The position numbers and the translations under genes are program-made. From Thermostichus sp047462415 (GTDB taxonomy: Bacteria; Cyanobacteriota; Cyanobacteriia; Thermostichales; Thermostichaceae): a stretch of DNA of 64,000 nucleotides. The notes under the pieces are model-generated. The model was not told where the DNA came from. It was given only the letters and a program-made list of their open reading frames with translations, and made no database searches. The stretch is from assembly GCF_047462415.1 (NCBI RefSeq), contig NZ_JANSJE010000016.1, positions 5,788 to 69,787 of the forward strand, written 5' to 3'. This document shows positions 41,901 through 53,465 of this stretch, piece after piece; position 1 is the stretch's first letter, and every line of letters starts with the position of its first letter.

Positions 41901-42192
41901 AGGCCTGGGCCACCGAGTAGATGTGGTCGATCCCTGTCAGCTCCCGTAGCTTCGCTTCCACAGGGGTGATCAGCGTCTTCTCCACGACCTCGGCACTGGC
42001 CCCCGGATACCGCAAAACTACATCCGCTGCCGGGACGACAATTTGCGGGTTTTCTTCCTTGGGGGTCAAGGTCGCCGCCAGCAGGCCAAAGATGGCCAGA
42101 CCCACAATAATCAAGGAAGTAAGCTGGGCGTTGTTGATAAAGTAAGCGGTAACCCGCCCCACCCCTTGGTGCGGCTTCTCCAGCTCTGACAT
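38977..42192 (-). CDS. RND efflux pump permease (AcrB-type)
   Basis: The 1071-residue protein has TM1 near the N-terminus, two large periplasmic loops and TM blocks 2-6 and 8-12. The proton-relay motif of TM4 is present as LALGTLVDDAIAVTENIHRR, followed by VPVILSTITVILAFLPM. The C-terminal half ends with IIVLGSIPLALIG-like LIILGSIPLALIGILVGF and GIVVRNAIVLLEF. Substrates of RND pumps range from drugs to metals. The metal-specific methionine or Glu set of CusA-type pumps is not evident to me, so a HAE-type pump is more likely. It heads a five-gene minus-strand block ending in the HlyD adaptor, with redox genes in between. Confidence 0.92.
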   Translation of the reverse strand: MSELEKPHQGVGRVTAYFINNAQLTSLIIVGLAIFGLLAATLTPKEENPQIVVPAADVVLRYPGASAEVVEKTLITPVEAKLRELTGIDHIYSVAQASGGLITVQYEVGENWEDSLFKLQNHLFSHPELFPPGASYQVQPVIIDDVPIVTLTLTGADYTDNQLRRVGERLLEDLRSLPNTAHLTLVGGHPRTIRVDLDPERLASYGLSPTQVAQQIAAENLQLPAGEVEVGSQQIRLEGGQRLASAEDVAAIQVKPEVYLRDVASVRDEFAERTSLTRIHFRSDEPITEPYPDPRRRSTGEWITQPAVTIGIAKKPGTNAVTVAKAIFRRLEELRPQLPPGIQVAVTRNDGRTASKAVGNLYNSLFQAIGIVVGLLLIFLGWREAAIVAFVIPLTLAGTLGVGWVAGQTINRITLFALILALGTLVDDAIAVTENIHRRFELRPGMNFREKVEEAIAAVEELGVPVILSTITVILAFLPMRFVTGMMGPYMGPIPFNVPVAMIISTTLALTVTPFLAARWIRLKSSTEASPPQLALEETRLYRLYRRVMQPLLESAFRRRLLIGVVTGLFLASFLLPLTQVVKFRMLPKADKDTFLVQLDMPRGTELAATDAVARELEEVLKQDPEVFSFETYVGTGAPVDFNGLLRGSYRREGEDVADIRVHLSQPEARRIDSEGIVLRLRPAMQAVAERHNAIVKLVEDPPGPPVRSTLLAEIYGPDYAQLRQLAKQVRQVFGETEGVVDIDDSVKNPIPQLTLKVDPERANRVGLTTAEVSQTLSLALRGSTVSILQLPGELTPVGIHVRLEPSARQSLEDLNRIQLPTPTGSLVPLSELVEWVPTVADEPIFHKDQRPVAYVMGEMARRSSVYAVLDQIAYFWRHPLPKGFWIQWDGEWKLTLDVFRDLGLAMLVAILLIYLILVGQFRSFKVPLIILGSIPLALIGILVGFSLNGVYFSATAMIGVIALAGIVVRNAIVLLEFIADQRAQGVSLEKALVAAGAVRFRPILLTSITTMLGTVPILSDPVWSGLAWTLLTGMLTSSALTLVVIPIWFYGEQIRLAKAKPALEHQPSHP

Positions 42193-42225
42193 GGGAAAAA
42201 TCCAGATTGGTTCATGCTTATACTA

Positions 42226-42238
42226 CCATATAGCTATA
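42226..42238. promoter_or_regulatory. AT-rich dyad upstream of the RND pump gene
   Basis: CCATATAGCTATA contains the perfect 10-bp palindrome TATAGCTATA, 34 nt before the pump ATG. It resembles the element at 38280-38292. A shared regulator is possible but unproven. Confidence 0.35.
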
Positions 42239-42314
42239 CCTTTATGCATCCATAGCTGCTCTTGCCCGTCTTCCGAAGCCGTCACCTGAGGTAGGCCCAG
42301 CAAAGGACGAACTG

Positions 42315-43043
42315 CTACTCGTGGCTGGGTCTAGGAGGGGATCCTGGCTTGGCAATCCAGTAGCCGCACTGGTGTTCTCCGTTCACCTGCCAGGTGAGGC
42401 GCTCCACCCGACAATCGGGCAGGGCGGCGGCAAACATCTCCAGCTCGTGGCCGCAGACGCTGGGAAAGCGCTGGGCAATCTGGGCGATGGCGCAGTGGTG
42501 CTCCACCAAGACATATTGCTCGACATACTGCTCAGAGCCTTCTGCTGCAATCGGGGCAGCCAGGTTGGCAGGATAGGGGTAGTACTCCGCCATGTAGCCC
42601 TCTGCCTGGCGCAACTGCACCAGGCGCTCCAGCCGCTCGGCCAGGGATCCGGAGCCCATCTGGGCTTGGTACTCCTGGGCTTTGCGCTGCCACTGCTGCT
42701 GGAGCAGGGATCCCATCTGTTCGGATCCCAGGGTTTCAGCCAGCGTATTGAGCAGACCGAGGGCAAACTCGTCGTAGCCGGTGGGGAATTGCGCTTCTCC
42801 TTGGGGGCTGAGCTGATAGAGGTGCTGGGGGCGGCCCAAACCGCTAGCTTGAGCGACATGGTGGATCAGCCCCTCTGCCTCCAGATCCTTGAGGTGGCGG
42901 CGAATGGCCTGGGGAGAAATGCCCAAGTGCTCTGCCAGAGTCTGGGCGGTGGCCTGCCCCGTCTTGCGTAGGTAGATCAAGATAGCCTGCTTGCTGGAAA
43001 CGGGTTGCGTGAACGGATCGGTGATCTTGCGCGCGCTCTCCAC
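42315..43043 (-). CDS. sufR: iron-sulfur cluster biosynthesis repressor SufR
   Basis: The 242-residue protein has an N-terminal winged helix (SSKQAILIYLRKTGQATAQT, LAEHLGISPQAIRRHLKDLE). A C-terminal cluster-binding region contains four Cys: HHCAIAQIAQRF, SVCGHELEMF, LPDCRVERL and EHQCGYWI. SufR binds an Fe-S cluster and represses suf genes until cluster demand rises. It is divergent from sufBCD across a 162-nt gap that contains a perfect CAAC-N6-GTTG site. The start is GTG 43043, with AGGAGG close upstream. Confidence 0.94.
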   Translation of the reverse strand: MESARKITDPFTQPVSSKQAILIYLRKTGQATAQTLAEHLGISPQAIRRHLKDLEAEGLIHHVAQASGLGRPQHLYQLSPQGEAQFPTGYDEFALGLLNTLAETLGSEQMGSLLQQQWQRKAQEYQAQMGSGSLAERLERLVQLRQAEGYMAEYYPYPANLAAPIAAEGSEQYVEQYVLVEHHCAIAQIAQRFPSVCGHELEMFAAALPDCRVERLTWQVNGEHQCGYWIAKPGSPPRPSHE

Positions 43044-43143
43044 CCTCGCCCTCCTGGTTAGACTGGGTTTACTCGGCTGCCGCTGCCAGCACCGCTACTT
43101 TGACAAGGGGATCATTGCTAAAGTAACCTGAGGATTAGTTAAG

Positions 43144-43157
43144 CAACAACCATGTTG
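43144..43157. promoter_or_regulatory. SufR operator (CAAC-N6-GTTG)
   Basis: CAAC at 43144-43147 and GTTG at 43154-43157 are spaced by 6 nt, an exact match to the SufR-binding inverted repeat known from Synechocystis. It lies 49 nt before sufB in the sufR-sufB intergenic region. Confidence 0.8.
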
Positions 43158-43205
43158 TTTTAATTGGCCATCTGTTTTGCCCCTGTCCCTAACCGAGAGC
43201 CATCC

Positions 43206-44642
<1,437 letters not shown>

Positions 44643-44765
44643 ATCCCTGGCGAGCGGCTATGCTCGTTGCCAATTGCCGAGCAGCCTGGCGCAGCTCCAC
44701 CTTGGGGGCGGCGCTGAAGGGGTAGGTCTGTCCGCCAATACTTCGACCCAAGACGAACTTCTGAC

Positions 44766-45535
<770 letters not shown>

Positions 45536-45539
<4 letters not shown>

Positions 45540-46843
45540 GCGCTGCGGTGCCCAAGTCCTCGGTTCGAGAAAGCGACGCCAGCGGTTTTGGCCGTCCCTT
45601 TCTGGAGCACATCCTCCGCCAAATCCCAGAGGTGGAAGATCCCCATACCACCCTGAGACAGCAGGCCCGCGCCCAACTGGCGGAACTGGGGATCCCCACC
45701 CCCCGCGAAGAAGACTGGAAATACAGCGACCTCTCGCCGCTGGTGGCCCACACCTTTCGCCTGGCCGGCCCTGGACAGGCAACGCTAGAGAAGGCCGTGC
45801 TGGATCCCTGGCTGTGGCCGGAGAGCCGTCACAGCTATGCGGTGTTCGTCAACGGCTACTTTGCTCCCCACCTTTCTGACTTGAGCGGCCTGCCCTCGGC
45901 CCTGCGAATTGCTCCCCTAAGCCAGTCGGCTCCTGGATGGTTGCAAACCATCGTCAAGCTCGATGTCTTCAGCGCCCTCAACACTGCCCATCTAGGCGAT
46001 GGGATCCAGATTGAGCTGCCACCCCAGCAGGAGGTTTTGCCGCCCTTGCACCTGCTCTGGATAACCGTGGCCTCTGAAGGAGAGGCGGTTTTGGCCCAGC
46101 CCCGCTGTCTGGTGGCTTTGCAGGCCCACAGCTCCCTCACCCTGATTGAAGATCACCTCTCCTGGGGGGCCGGGATCCCCTTTGGCAACGCCGTCGCCGA
46201 GATTGCCCTGGCCGAAGGATCCCGTCTACACCATGTGATCTTGCAGCGGCAGGGATCCCAGGCTTTTCACATCAACCAAACTGCTGTGCGCCAGGGCCGC
46301 CACAGCCACTACCGGCTGCAGGCCATCCAGTGGGGATCCCAATTTTCCCGCCACAACCTGGAGCTTGTCCAGGTAGAACCCCAGGCCCACACCCACCTGC
46401 AGGGACTGACCCTGCTGAAGGGATCCCAGCACAGCGACACCCACTCCCGCCTGGTGCATCAAGCGCCCCACGGCAGCAGCCGCCAATTGCACAAGTGCAT
46501 CGTGGACGAGGCGGCCCGTGCGGTCTTCAGCGGGCGCATTTTGGTGAGCCAAGCAGCTCAACTGACAGACGCCGCCCAGACCAACCGCAATCTGCTGTTG
46601 AGCCCCAAGGCGCGGGTGGATACGCAGCCACAGTTGGAGATCTTTGCCGACAACGTCAAATGTGCCCACGGGGCCACCGTCAGCCAACTGGAGGCCGAAG
46701 AAATCTTCTATTTGCAAAGCCGCGGCATTCCCCAGGCCCAGGCCAGGCAACTCCTCACCTATGCTTTTGCAGCCGAGATCCTCGAAGGGATCCCTTTGGC
46801 CCAGCTTCCTTCTCAGGTGGCCTGCCGGTTGGGATCCGATTAA
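45536..46843 (+). CDS. sufD: Fe-S cluster assembly protein SufD
   Basis: The 435-residue SufB paralogue is the second structural subunit of the SufBC2D scaffold. The N-terminus is variable and Pro/Gln-rich. The beta-helix core holds LFSGRILVSQAAQLTDAAQT-type sequence, followed by the conserved FADNVKCAHGATVSQLEAEE and IFYLQSRGIPQAQARQLLTY. It begins inside the sufC stop. sufS, usually next in cyanobacteria, does not follow; a large hairpin element starts 25 nt after the stop. Confidence 0.96.
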
Positions 46844-46867
46844 TTTGCGATCAATTCGGTTTCTGGT

Positions 46868-46969
46868 TACAGCTTTTTCCGACTTCATGGGAGTTCTGTA
46901 GCCAAGCGAGATCCTTCCTACGCAAGAGATGGATCTACATTGGCTGTAGTAACGCCGGAAAAAGCTGTA
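46868..46969. repeat. 102-nt hairpin element with 14-bp terminal inverted repeats
   Basis: TACAGCTTTTTCCG (46868-46881) is matched by CGGAAAAAGCTGTA (46956-46969). Inside, CTGTAGCCAA (46896-46905) pairs with TTGGCTGTAG (46940-46949) allowing two G-U pairs, and AGATCC (46909-46914) with GGATCT (46931-46936). The inner stems are separated by 3 nt on each side. It may be a MITE-like element (the ends start and finish with TA, as in IS630/Tc1-mariner types) or a structured 3' region of sufBCD. The rest of the 46844-47222 gap holds no gene that I can support. Confidence 0.6.
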
Positions 46970-47222
46970 GTTGTTGGCTGCTCCCGAAATGGCCATTATC
47001 CTCAAGAGTGACCGGGCTTAGGCGTAATGGCTTGACGCGAAATAGATTCGGGAGTTTCCTTATCGATCTTCTATGGTTGCGTTTTCTTGCAAATCTTAGG
47101 TTGGAAACGCTCAAACTGCTATACAGAGAGGGTTTCAGCTATTGTCACCACTGAGGAAATAGCCAGAATAAGAGTAGCTATTGACCCAGCAATGGGCGCT
47201 ACGACAACTTGGTGAATGCACG

Positions 47223-48443
47223 ATGTTTCCCTCTCTGTTGACCCCACGCACAGCCGGCCTACTCCTATCGGGAGCCGCACTGGGCATTCATTGCCAGGCG
47301 GCTATGGCCGCCCCTTTTCGCGACACTTTTGGTCACTGGGCCCAAACCTACATTGAGGCTCTCTCCGCTCAAGGGGTGTTGAACGGCTTCCCGGATGGCA
47401 CCTTCCGTCCCAACGAGCCGGTGACCCGTGCTCAGTTTGCCACCCTCGTCACCACTGCCTTTCGCCTCCGCAACACCTCTGGTGCCTTCATCGGCTTTCG
47501 GGATGTGCCCTCCAACCACTGGGCGGCCAGCGCTATCTCCGCGGCGGCAGCCAACAACTTGGTGGCCGGCTTCCCGGACGGCACCTTCCGACCCGAACAG
47601 CCCGTTACCCGCACCGAGGCGCTGGTGATCCTGACCAACGCCCTTGGCAACACAAGTGCCATCCCCGCGGCCCAGCCGAGCGAGCTGTTCAGCCGCTACC
47701 GTGACGCGGCAGCCATTCCCAACTGGGCCCTGACGCTAATTGCAGCCGCCAACCGCGCCGGCCTGATCGTGAATTACCCAGATCCCATGCTCTTGGAGCC
47801 CAACCGTCCTGCCACCCGTGCTGAGGTGGCTGCTTTTACCCACCAGGCCCTGCTCAGTCGGGGATCCCTGGTGGCCCAGAACCCAGGCAATTGGCTCTCC
47901 ACCCCTCAGCCCGGCTTTGACCTGCGCCTTTCCACGCTGGCGGCGGGCACTCTGATACAGACCACCACCCCCTTCAACGAGCGCCTCTTCATCGCCCCCA
48001 ACGAAACTCGCCCTATGTCCTTGATCGTTCGCAACCCAATTCGCAACGGCCAGGGGGACATCCTGGTGCCTTTTGGCTCACGGGTGGATGGCCGCTTTGA
48101 GCCAGCGCCGGGCGGCACGCGCTTTGTGGCGGAAAGCATCATCGTCAACAACCAACTGTTCCCCTTGGCCGCTCAATCGGATGTAATCCGCGATGTCAAG
48201 GATCCCCGCTACACCACCACAGGCAAGATCATCCAAGATGCGGCCATCGGCGCGGCAGCAGGCGCCGTTCTCGGCTTGGTAACCGGCGATAATGCCATTG
48301 CCACAGAAGAAGTGCTGGGGGCAGGGGTGGCCGGAGCGGTGATCGGCAACGTGACAGCGCCGCCGGTGGTGGTGTTGGATCCCAACCAGGTGATCGAGCT
48401 GCGCCTCACCCAGGATCTGGCGCTAGTTCCTCAATCCCGCTAG
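47223..48443 (+). CDS. SLH-domain envelope protein
   Basis: About 406 residues. A signal peptide (LLLSGAALGIHCQAAMAAPF) precedes three SLH domains at about residues 30-80, 90-140 and 160-215 (YIEALSAQGVLNGFPDGTFR, NNLVAGFPDGTFRPEQPVTR, LEPNRPATRAEVAAF). The C-terminal part has a beta-rich domain (LAAGTLIQTTTPFNERLFIA) and a glycine-zipper stretch (AAIGAAAGAVLGLVTGD and VLGAGVAGAVIGN). SLH domains anchor proteins to peptidoglycan-linked polymers in cyanobacteria. It is too short for an Slr-type SLH-OprB porin. I chose ATG 47223 over TTG 47181. Confidence 0.85.
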   Translation: MFPSLLTPRTAGLLLSGAALGIHCQAAMAAPFRDTFGHWAQTYIEALSAQGVLNGFPDGTFRPNEPVTRAQFATLVTTAFRLRNTSGAFIGFRDVPSNHWAASAISAAAANNLVAGFPDGTFRPEQPVTRTEALVILTNALGNTSAIPAAQPSELFSRYRDAAAIPNWALTLIAAANRAGLIVNYPDPMLLEPNRPATRAEVAAFTHQALLSRGSLVAQNPGNWLSTPQPGFDLRLSTLAAGTLIQTTTPFNERLFIAPNETRPMSLIVRNPIRNGQGDILVPFGSRVDGRFEPAPGGTRFVAESIIVNNQLFPLAAQSDVIRDVKDPRYTTTGKIIQDAAIGAAAGAVLGLVTGDNAIATEEVLGAGVAGAVIGNVTAPPVVVLDPNQVIELRLTQDLALVPQSR

Positions 48444-48537
48444 CGGCGCGGGGGTGTCCGTTGCAACAAGACGCAGGCGATACAACTTCTCACTGTCTTT
48501 CCATCGGTGAAGCTGGGCGTTGTCTCGATCCCCAACT

Positions 48538-48568
48538 CCCCTCTCCCTCCGGGAGAGGGGCTGCTAGG
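48538..48568. repeat. dispersed hairpin repeat, copy C
   Basis: CCCCTCTCCC (48538-48547) pairs with GGGAGAGGGG (48551-48560), followed by CTGCTAGG. It lies between the SLH gene and the convergent ExoD-like gene. Confidence 0.75.
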
Positions 48569-48571
48569 GCG

Positions 48572-49207
48572 CTATCTTCTCAGCCAATCCAACAGAGTCG
48601 TTCCCCCCAGCCACAGGCCCACCAAAATGGAAGTGGTCAGTAGCCCCCCTGCCACACAGATCAGGGATCCCAGGCTGCAGAGGAGCCCATCTTCTTCCAG
48701 GAGACCGAAGGCGGTGACGAAGATCCCCATCGCCGGCAGGGTGTTGGTGCCGGGCACGGGAATGATCATGGAAATGCCCATCAAACCAATCCAGGTGCCC
48801 AGCCAGACCTGGCCCAGGCGGCTGGTGCAGACTCGTTGCCAACGGGGGCAGGCAACTTTTTCAATGCGCTGCAACCATGGGATCCCGGCCTGCACCCACT
48901 TTTGCAATTGCTTCCGTTCAATGGATGTCTGCAGCACCCATGGCGGCAACCAGGGAGTGGTTCGCCCTGCCAGCATTTGCAGGGCCAGCAGTAGGATGAC
49001 CACGCCAAAGGGAGTGGAATAGCCAGGGGCCGGCAGAGGTAAAGCCGAGGGAAAAGACAGCACCGCCAAAAACAAGCCAAAGCTGCGCTCGCCCGCCAGT
49101 TTGAGAATCTCTTCAATGCAGATCGCCACGGGTGGGGATCCCTCAGGCTGCTCTGGGTTGGCGGGAAGGCAGGCAAATCGGGCTAGCTCTTGGGATAGAC
49201 GAGCCAT
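48572..49207 (-). CDS. ExoD-family membrane protein
   Basis: The 211-residue protein has four to five hydrophobic segments and the ExoD pattern: CIEEILKLAGERSFGLFLAV, LSFPSALPLPAPGYSTPFGV, and GLMGISMIIPVPGTNTLPAM. Rhizobial ExoD is linked to exopolysaccharide production and alkaline tolerance; the mechanism is not known. ATG 49207 starts the family-like region. It is divergent from a short secreted-protein gene. Confidence 0.85.
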   Translation of the reverse strand: MARLSQELARFACLPANPEQPEGSPPVAICIEEILKLAGERSFGLFLAVLSFPSALPLPAPGYSTPFGVVILLLALQMLAGRTTPWLPPWVLQTSIERKQLQKWVQAGIPWLQRIEKVACPRWQRVCTSRLGQVWLGTWIGLMGISMIIPVPGTNTLPAMGIFVTAFGLLEEDGLLCSLGSLICVAGGLLTTSILVGLWLGGTTLLDWLRR

Positions 49208-49306
49208 AGGGGGGTCTGCAAACGGTTTGGGAGCCAACGATAGCCTACTGCAAATCCAAGGTTTGTTGGATATCTTGAACAAAGGGGTGGTCTTTGAGGG
49301 GTTAAG

Positions 49307-49732
49307 ATGAGCGGCGAAGCGCTGGGCAAGAGGTTGGGCAGCGGTGGCCTTGGAGAAGGTCTGAAGAAGCGCGCCCCGCTCAGCAAAGAAATGGGTAAGT
49401 TGGGGGGATCCCTGCTGCTGGGATCCCTGTTGGTGGCAGGGCACGGTGTGGCCCTGGCCGAAGCGCAGTTGGAGGTGGGTACCTCCACCACCTTGCCCCC
49501 CCAGTCGGCTCCGCCGGTGTTGCCACCCCCACCGGTGGGAGTGCGACAAATTAGAGAGGATACCGATCCTGAGCAAACCGCCGATATGCCCCTTTCCTTG
49601 ATGGCCGAGCAGGTGCTGGAGGCGGTGTGCGAAGCGCAAATCGATGCCCAACGGGCCCTGGCCCTCATGCCCGATCTGAGCGAATCCCACATCCGCGCCG
49701 CCTGTCCCAAGCGGCTGATCCCCAAAAGCTGA
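49307..49732 (+). CDS. small secreted protein, unknown function
   Basis: The 141-residue protein has a hydrophobic stretch after a basic N-terminus (GKLGGSLLLGSLLVAGHGVA) and a likely cleavage near ALAEAQ. A Pro-rich linker (PPQSAPPVLPPPPVG) and a helical C-terminal part with two Cys (VLEAVCEAQIDAQRALAL, RAACPKRL) follow. I do not recognise a family. ATG 49307 may be extended relative to the real start, since another Met lies at residue 29. Confidence 0.6.
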   Translation: MSGEALGKRLGSGGLGEGLKKRAPLSKEMGKLGGSLLLGSLLVAGHGVALAEAQLEVGTSTTLPPQSAPPVLPPPPVGVRQIREDTDPEQTADMPLSLMAEQVLEAVCEAQIDAQRALALMPDLSESHIRAACPKRLIPKS

Positions 49733-49769
49733 CCTTTGGGGTGCCGCAGAAAGGCCAGACAAGGGATCC

Positions 49770-50762
49770 CTAAATCAAGCCCTGATCCAAGATCGCGCGG
49801 GAACGGGCAATAGCTGCTCTCAAGTTGGCCCGCTGGGTGTAGCGCATCGTCATGGCGGCAGTCGTATGGCCCAGCAAGTGCTGGATATGCTCAGGGGCAA
49901 CGCCGCGATCCAGCAGCAGGGTGGCAAAGCTGTGGCGAAACTGGTGGGGGGTTTGGTGGCCCGGCTCAGGCTCGGTGAGCTTAAGCACAATATGACGTAG
50001 GCCATCGTAGGTGAGGGGACGACCCCGGTAGGCCGGGCAGCGGGATTGGGAGACAAACAAGGGATCCGTCGGCGCGCACGGGCCCCGTTCTTGGCTCAGA
50101 TATTGTTGCAGCAGCTCGGAGAGGGGATCCCCGACCGCCACAGCGCGAGGTTTACTTCCCTTGCCACAGCGCACCTCCAACAGGGATCCCTCAGGGCTGA
50201 TCTGAAAATCCTGTACTGTCAAGTCCAACAGCTCCTGCGCCCGTAGGCCGCACTCCAACAGCAGGCGGATTAAGGCTGCGTAGCGCAGAGAATGGCTCTG
50301 GGCCCGTTGCAGAACCCGCTGCAACAACAGCCGATCCAGGTCGCGGGGCAGACGAGCGGGCAGGCGGGCAGGTCGAATGGCCTGGGTGGGCAAGGGATCC
50401 GGAAAGTAGCCTCGCTGGCTGGCCCATTCAAAAAATTGTTGCAGCGCCAGCCGCTTCAGGTTGTAGGTAGCGGGAGAGGCAGGCGGATGGATCCACTGGC
50501 CCGAACGGTTGCGCAACGGACGCCCCCTCAAGCTGTTTAAAAAAGACTGAACGTGGGACGGCTGCACCTGTCCCAGCGGCACCGGGCAAGTTTTGGCAAA
50601 CTGCTCCAGAGCAATGCGGTAGGTGCGGCGGCTGGCTGGGGCCAGATCCCGCTCCCGCTCCTGCAAAAATTGCAGCACCAACTGGCTGAGGCTGGGCACA
50701 GGGCAGCTCGGCTGACGCTGGAGATGGGCCTGTTGAACCGAGTCGGGCCGGGGATCCCTCAT
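49770..50762 (-). CDS. tyrosine recombinase (XerC/D-like)
   Basis: About 330 residues (the frame extends to 50777). The N-terminal SAM-like domain (LSQLVLQFLQERERDLAPAS) precedes the catalytic domain. In numbering from 50777 the catalytic set is Arg179 (ECGLRAQELLDL), Lys206/209 (GKGSKPR), His278-x2-Arg281 (TPHQFRHSFATLLL), His304 (LLGHTTAAMT) and Tyr313 (MRYTQRA). All are intact, so it should be active. It could be a chromosome-dimer resolvase or an integrase. No attachment-site repeats, tRNA or phage genes lie beside it, which favours a Xer-type housekeeping role. Confidence 0.88.
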   Translation of the reverse strand: MRDPRPDSVQQAHLQRQPSCPVPSLSQLVLQFLQERERDLAPASRRTYRIALEQFAKTCPVPLGQVQPSHVQSFLNSLRGRPLRNRSGQWIHPPASPATYNLKRLALQQFFEWASQRGYFPDPLPTQAIRPARLPARLPRDLDRLLLQRVLQRAQSHSLRYAALIRLLLECGLRAQELLDLTVQDFQISPEGSLLEVRCGKGSKPRAVAVGDPLSELLQQYLSQERGPCAPTDPLFVSQSRCPAYRGRPLTYDGLRHIVLKLTEPEPGHQTPHQFRHSFATLLLDRGVAPEHIQHLLGHTTAAMTMRYTQRANLRAAIARSRAILDQGLI

Positions 50763-50855
50763 CTGCAAGACCAGCAACCCTCAACTCACGCTTAACCTTA
50801 ACTTCCGGCAAGCCGCAGTTCAAAGCGGGATCCCAAACGACTTCTGATTGGATTG

Positions 50856-52211
<1,356 letters not shown>

Positions 52212-52355
52212 GAGGGGCGTTTGAGGTTAGAAAAATCTCGGCCGCTAAAGACCAGCGGTCCGTGCAAGGTAGGGTACGCAGGTGCTGATCCTACTATGGC
52301 AAGCAGACGGAAGGATCCAGATGGGGATCCCACATCTGGTCAATTCAGCCAACGC

Positions 52356-53465
52356 CTACACCCTCTGGGCAATAGCCGGCAAACCTACGCGGGCCCGGAA
52401 TTGCCGGGCTGCCGTCAGCGCCCCATAGGGATCCCCCTTGTAGAGGCCGTAGTGCATCAGGGACAGGCGCCGCAATCCCAGTTGCGACACCTCCTGCAGC
52501 CACTCGGGCCGGCTCATGATCGCGAAATCCCCCTGGACGGTGTCGGCCCGGCCACCGTTGGGGTGCTTGTCCTTAATCGAGGGCTCGTAGTGGGCCAGCA
52601 TCAGGTTGCGGTGGATGGGGGCAAAGAGGCGGCAGCAGAGGCGGATCTGCTCGGGGTTACCCGGATCCGGGCCGTTGAGCTCCGGGTTAAACTCCCCCGG
52701 TCGCCGCTGGCGCATCGACTGGAAGGCGATCCCGTCCATTTGGCTCATCGTCTCGGCAAAAGGCTCTACCATGCTGCGCCCTGCCCCGCGGCGGCGATCG
52801 TCAAAGGTGGCAATCCAGCCGCCCCAGCAGAGGGCCACTTCGGCCTCGGGCAGCCGCTCCTTGATGGCCTGGCGGGCTCTTAAGATGTTGCGCATCAGAG
52901 CGCGGTAGTAGGGGGCAGTGTCGGCGTTGTAGGCGTCGGCAGGGACGCGCCAGTAGGAAAACTCAGTGGCCAGGCTCCAGTAGGTGGGGCGGCCCTGGGG
53001 GTTGGCTTGGGCAATATACCCGGCCAGCTCGGCTACGTCCTGGATAAACTGCGGCGAGAGGTGGTAGTCGCCGCAGGGGCGGGTGGTGTCGTCTTCCCAG
53101 GTGATGATGTGCAGGCTGTAGCCCCGCTCAAACCACTGCCGCAAAAGCCCCGCCTGGTGCCAGTTACGCCAGAAGGAGAGATCCCCCTGGCGGTGGTCAA
53201 AGCTGTTGAGCCAGCCACTCAAGAAATGGGGATCCCAGTCCCGCGCCACCACTGCCACCTGCGGATCCGACTCGATTTCCCAGAGGAAGCGACCGGGATC
53301 CTCGCCAGTGCCCACTTCCCAGCGGGCCAAGAGCTCTGACAAGTTCAGGTTTCCAGTGGTAACGTTCTCGAAGCCCTGACCACAGCCGGCAACTCCAGAG
53401 GCAGCCAGCAGCGCTCCGCCCATCTGCAGCACCTGTCGCCGCGGCCATTGCCGTTTCCAGATCAT
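52356..53465 (-). CDS. predicted lipoprotein with glycoside-hydrolase-like features
   Basis: The 369-residue protein has an RRQVLQMGGALLAASGVAGC N-terminus that looks like a Tat-type signal with a lipobox Cys at about residue 28. The mature part contains aromatic and acidic motifs (DWDPHFLSGWLNSFDH, GYSLHIITWEDDTTRPCGDY, YWSLATEFSYWRVP) suggestive of a TIM-barrel glycosidase, for example the acid in TEFSYW. I cannot assign a family. Its ATG overlaps the stop of the membrane glycosyltransferase-like gene (ATGA), so the two act together, probably on a surface glycan. Confidence 0.65.
   Translation of the reverse strand: MIWKRQWPRRQVLQMGGALLAASGVAGCGQGFENVTTGNLNLSELLARWEVGTGEDPGRFLWEIESDPQVAVVARDWDPHFLSGWLNSFDHRQGDLSFWRNWHQAGLLRQWFERGYSLHIITWEDDTTRPCGDYHLSPQFIQDVAELAGYIAQANPQGRPTYWSLATEFSYWRVPADAYNADTAPYYRALMRNILRARQAIKERLPEAEVALCWGGWIATFDDRRRGAGRSMVEPFAETMSQMDGIAFQSMRQRRPGEFNPELNGPDPGNPEQIRLCCRLFAPIHRNLMLAHYEPSIKDKHPNGGRADTVQGDFAIMSRPEWLQEVSQLGLRRLSLMHYGLYKGDPYGALTAARQFRARVGLPAIAQRV

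Noticed and set aside
46844..47180. Continuation of frames from sufD into the gap as a possible gene
   Set aside because: The extension is rich in Phe, Leu, Arg and Cys, is not protein-like, and overlaps the hairpin element.
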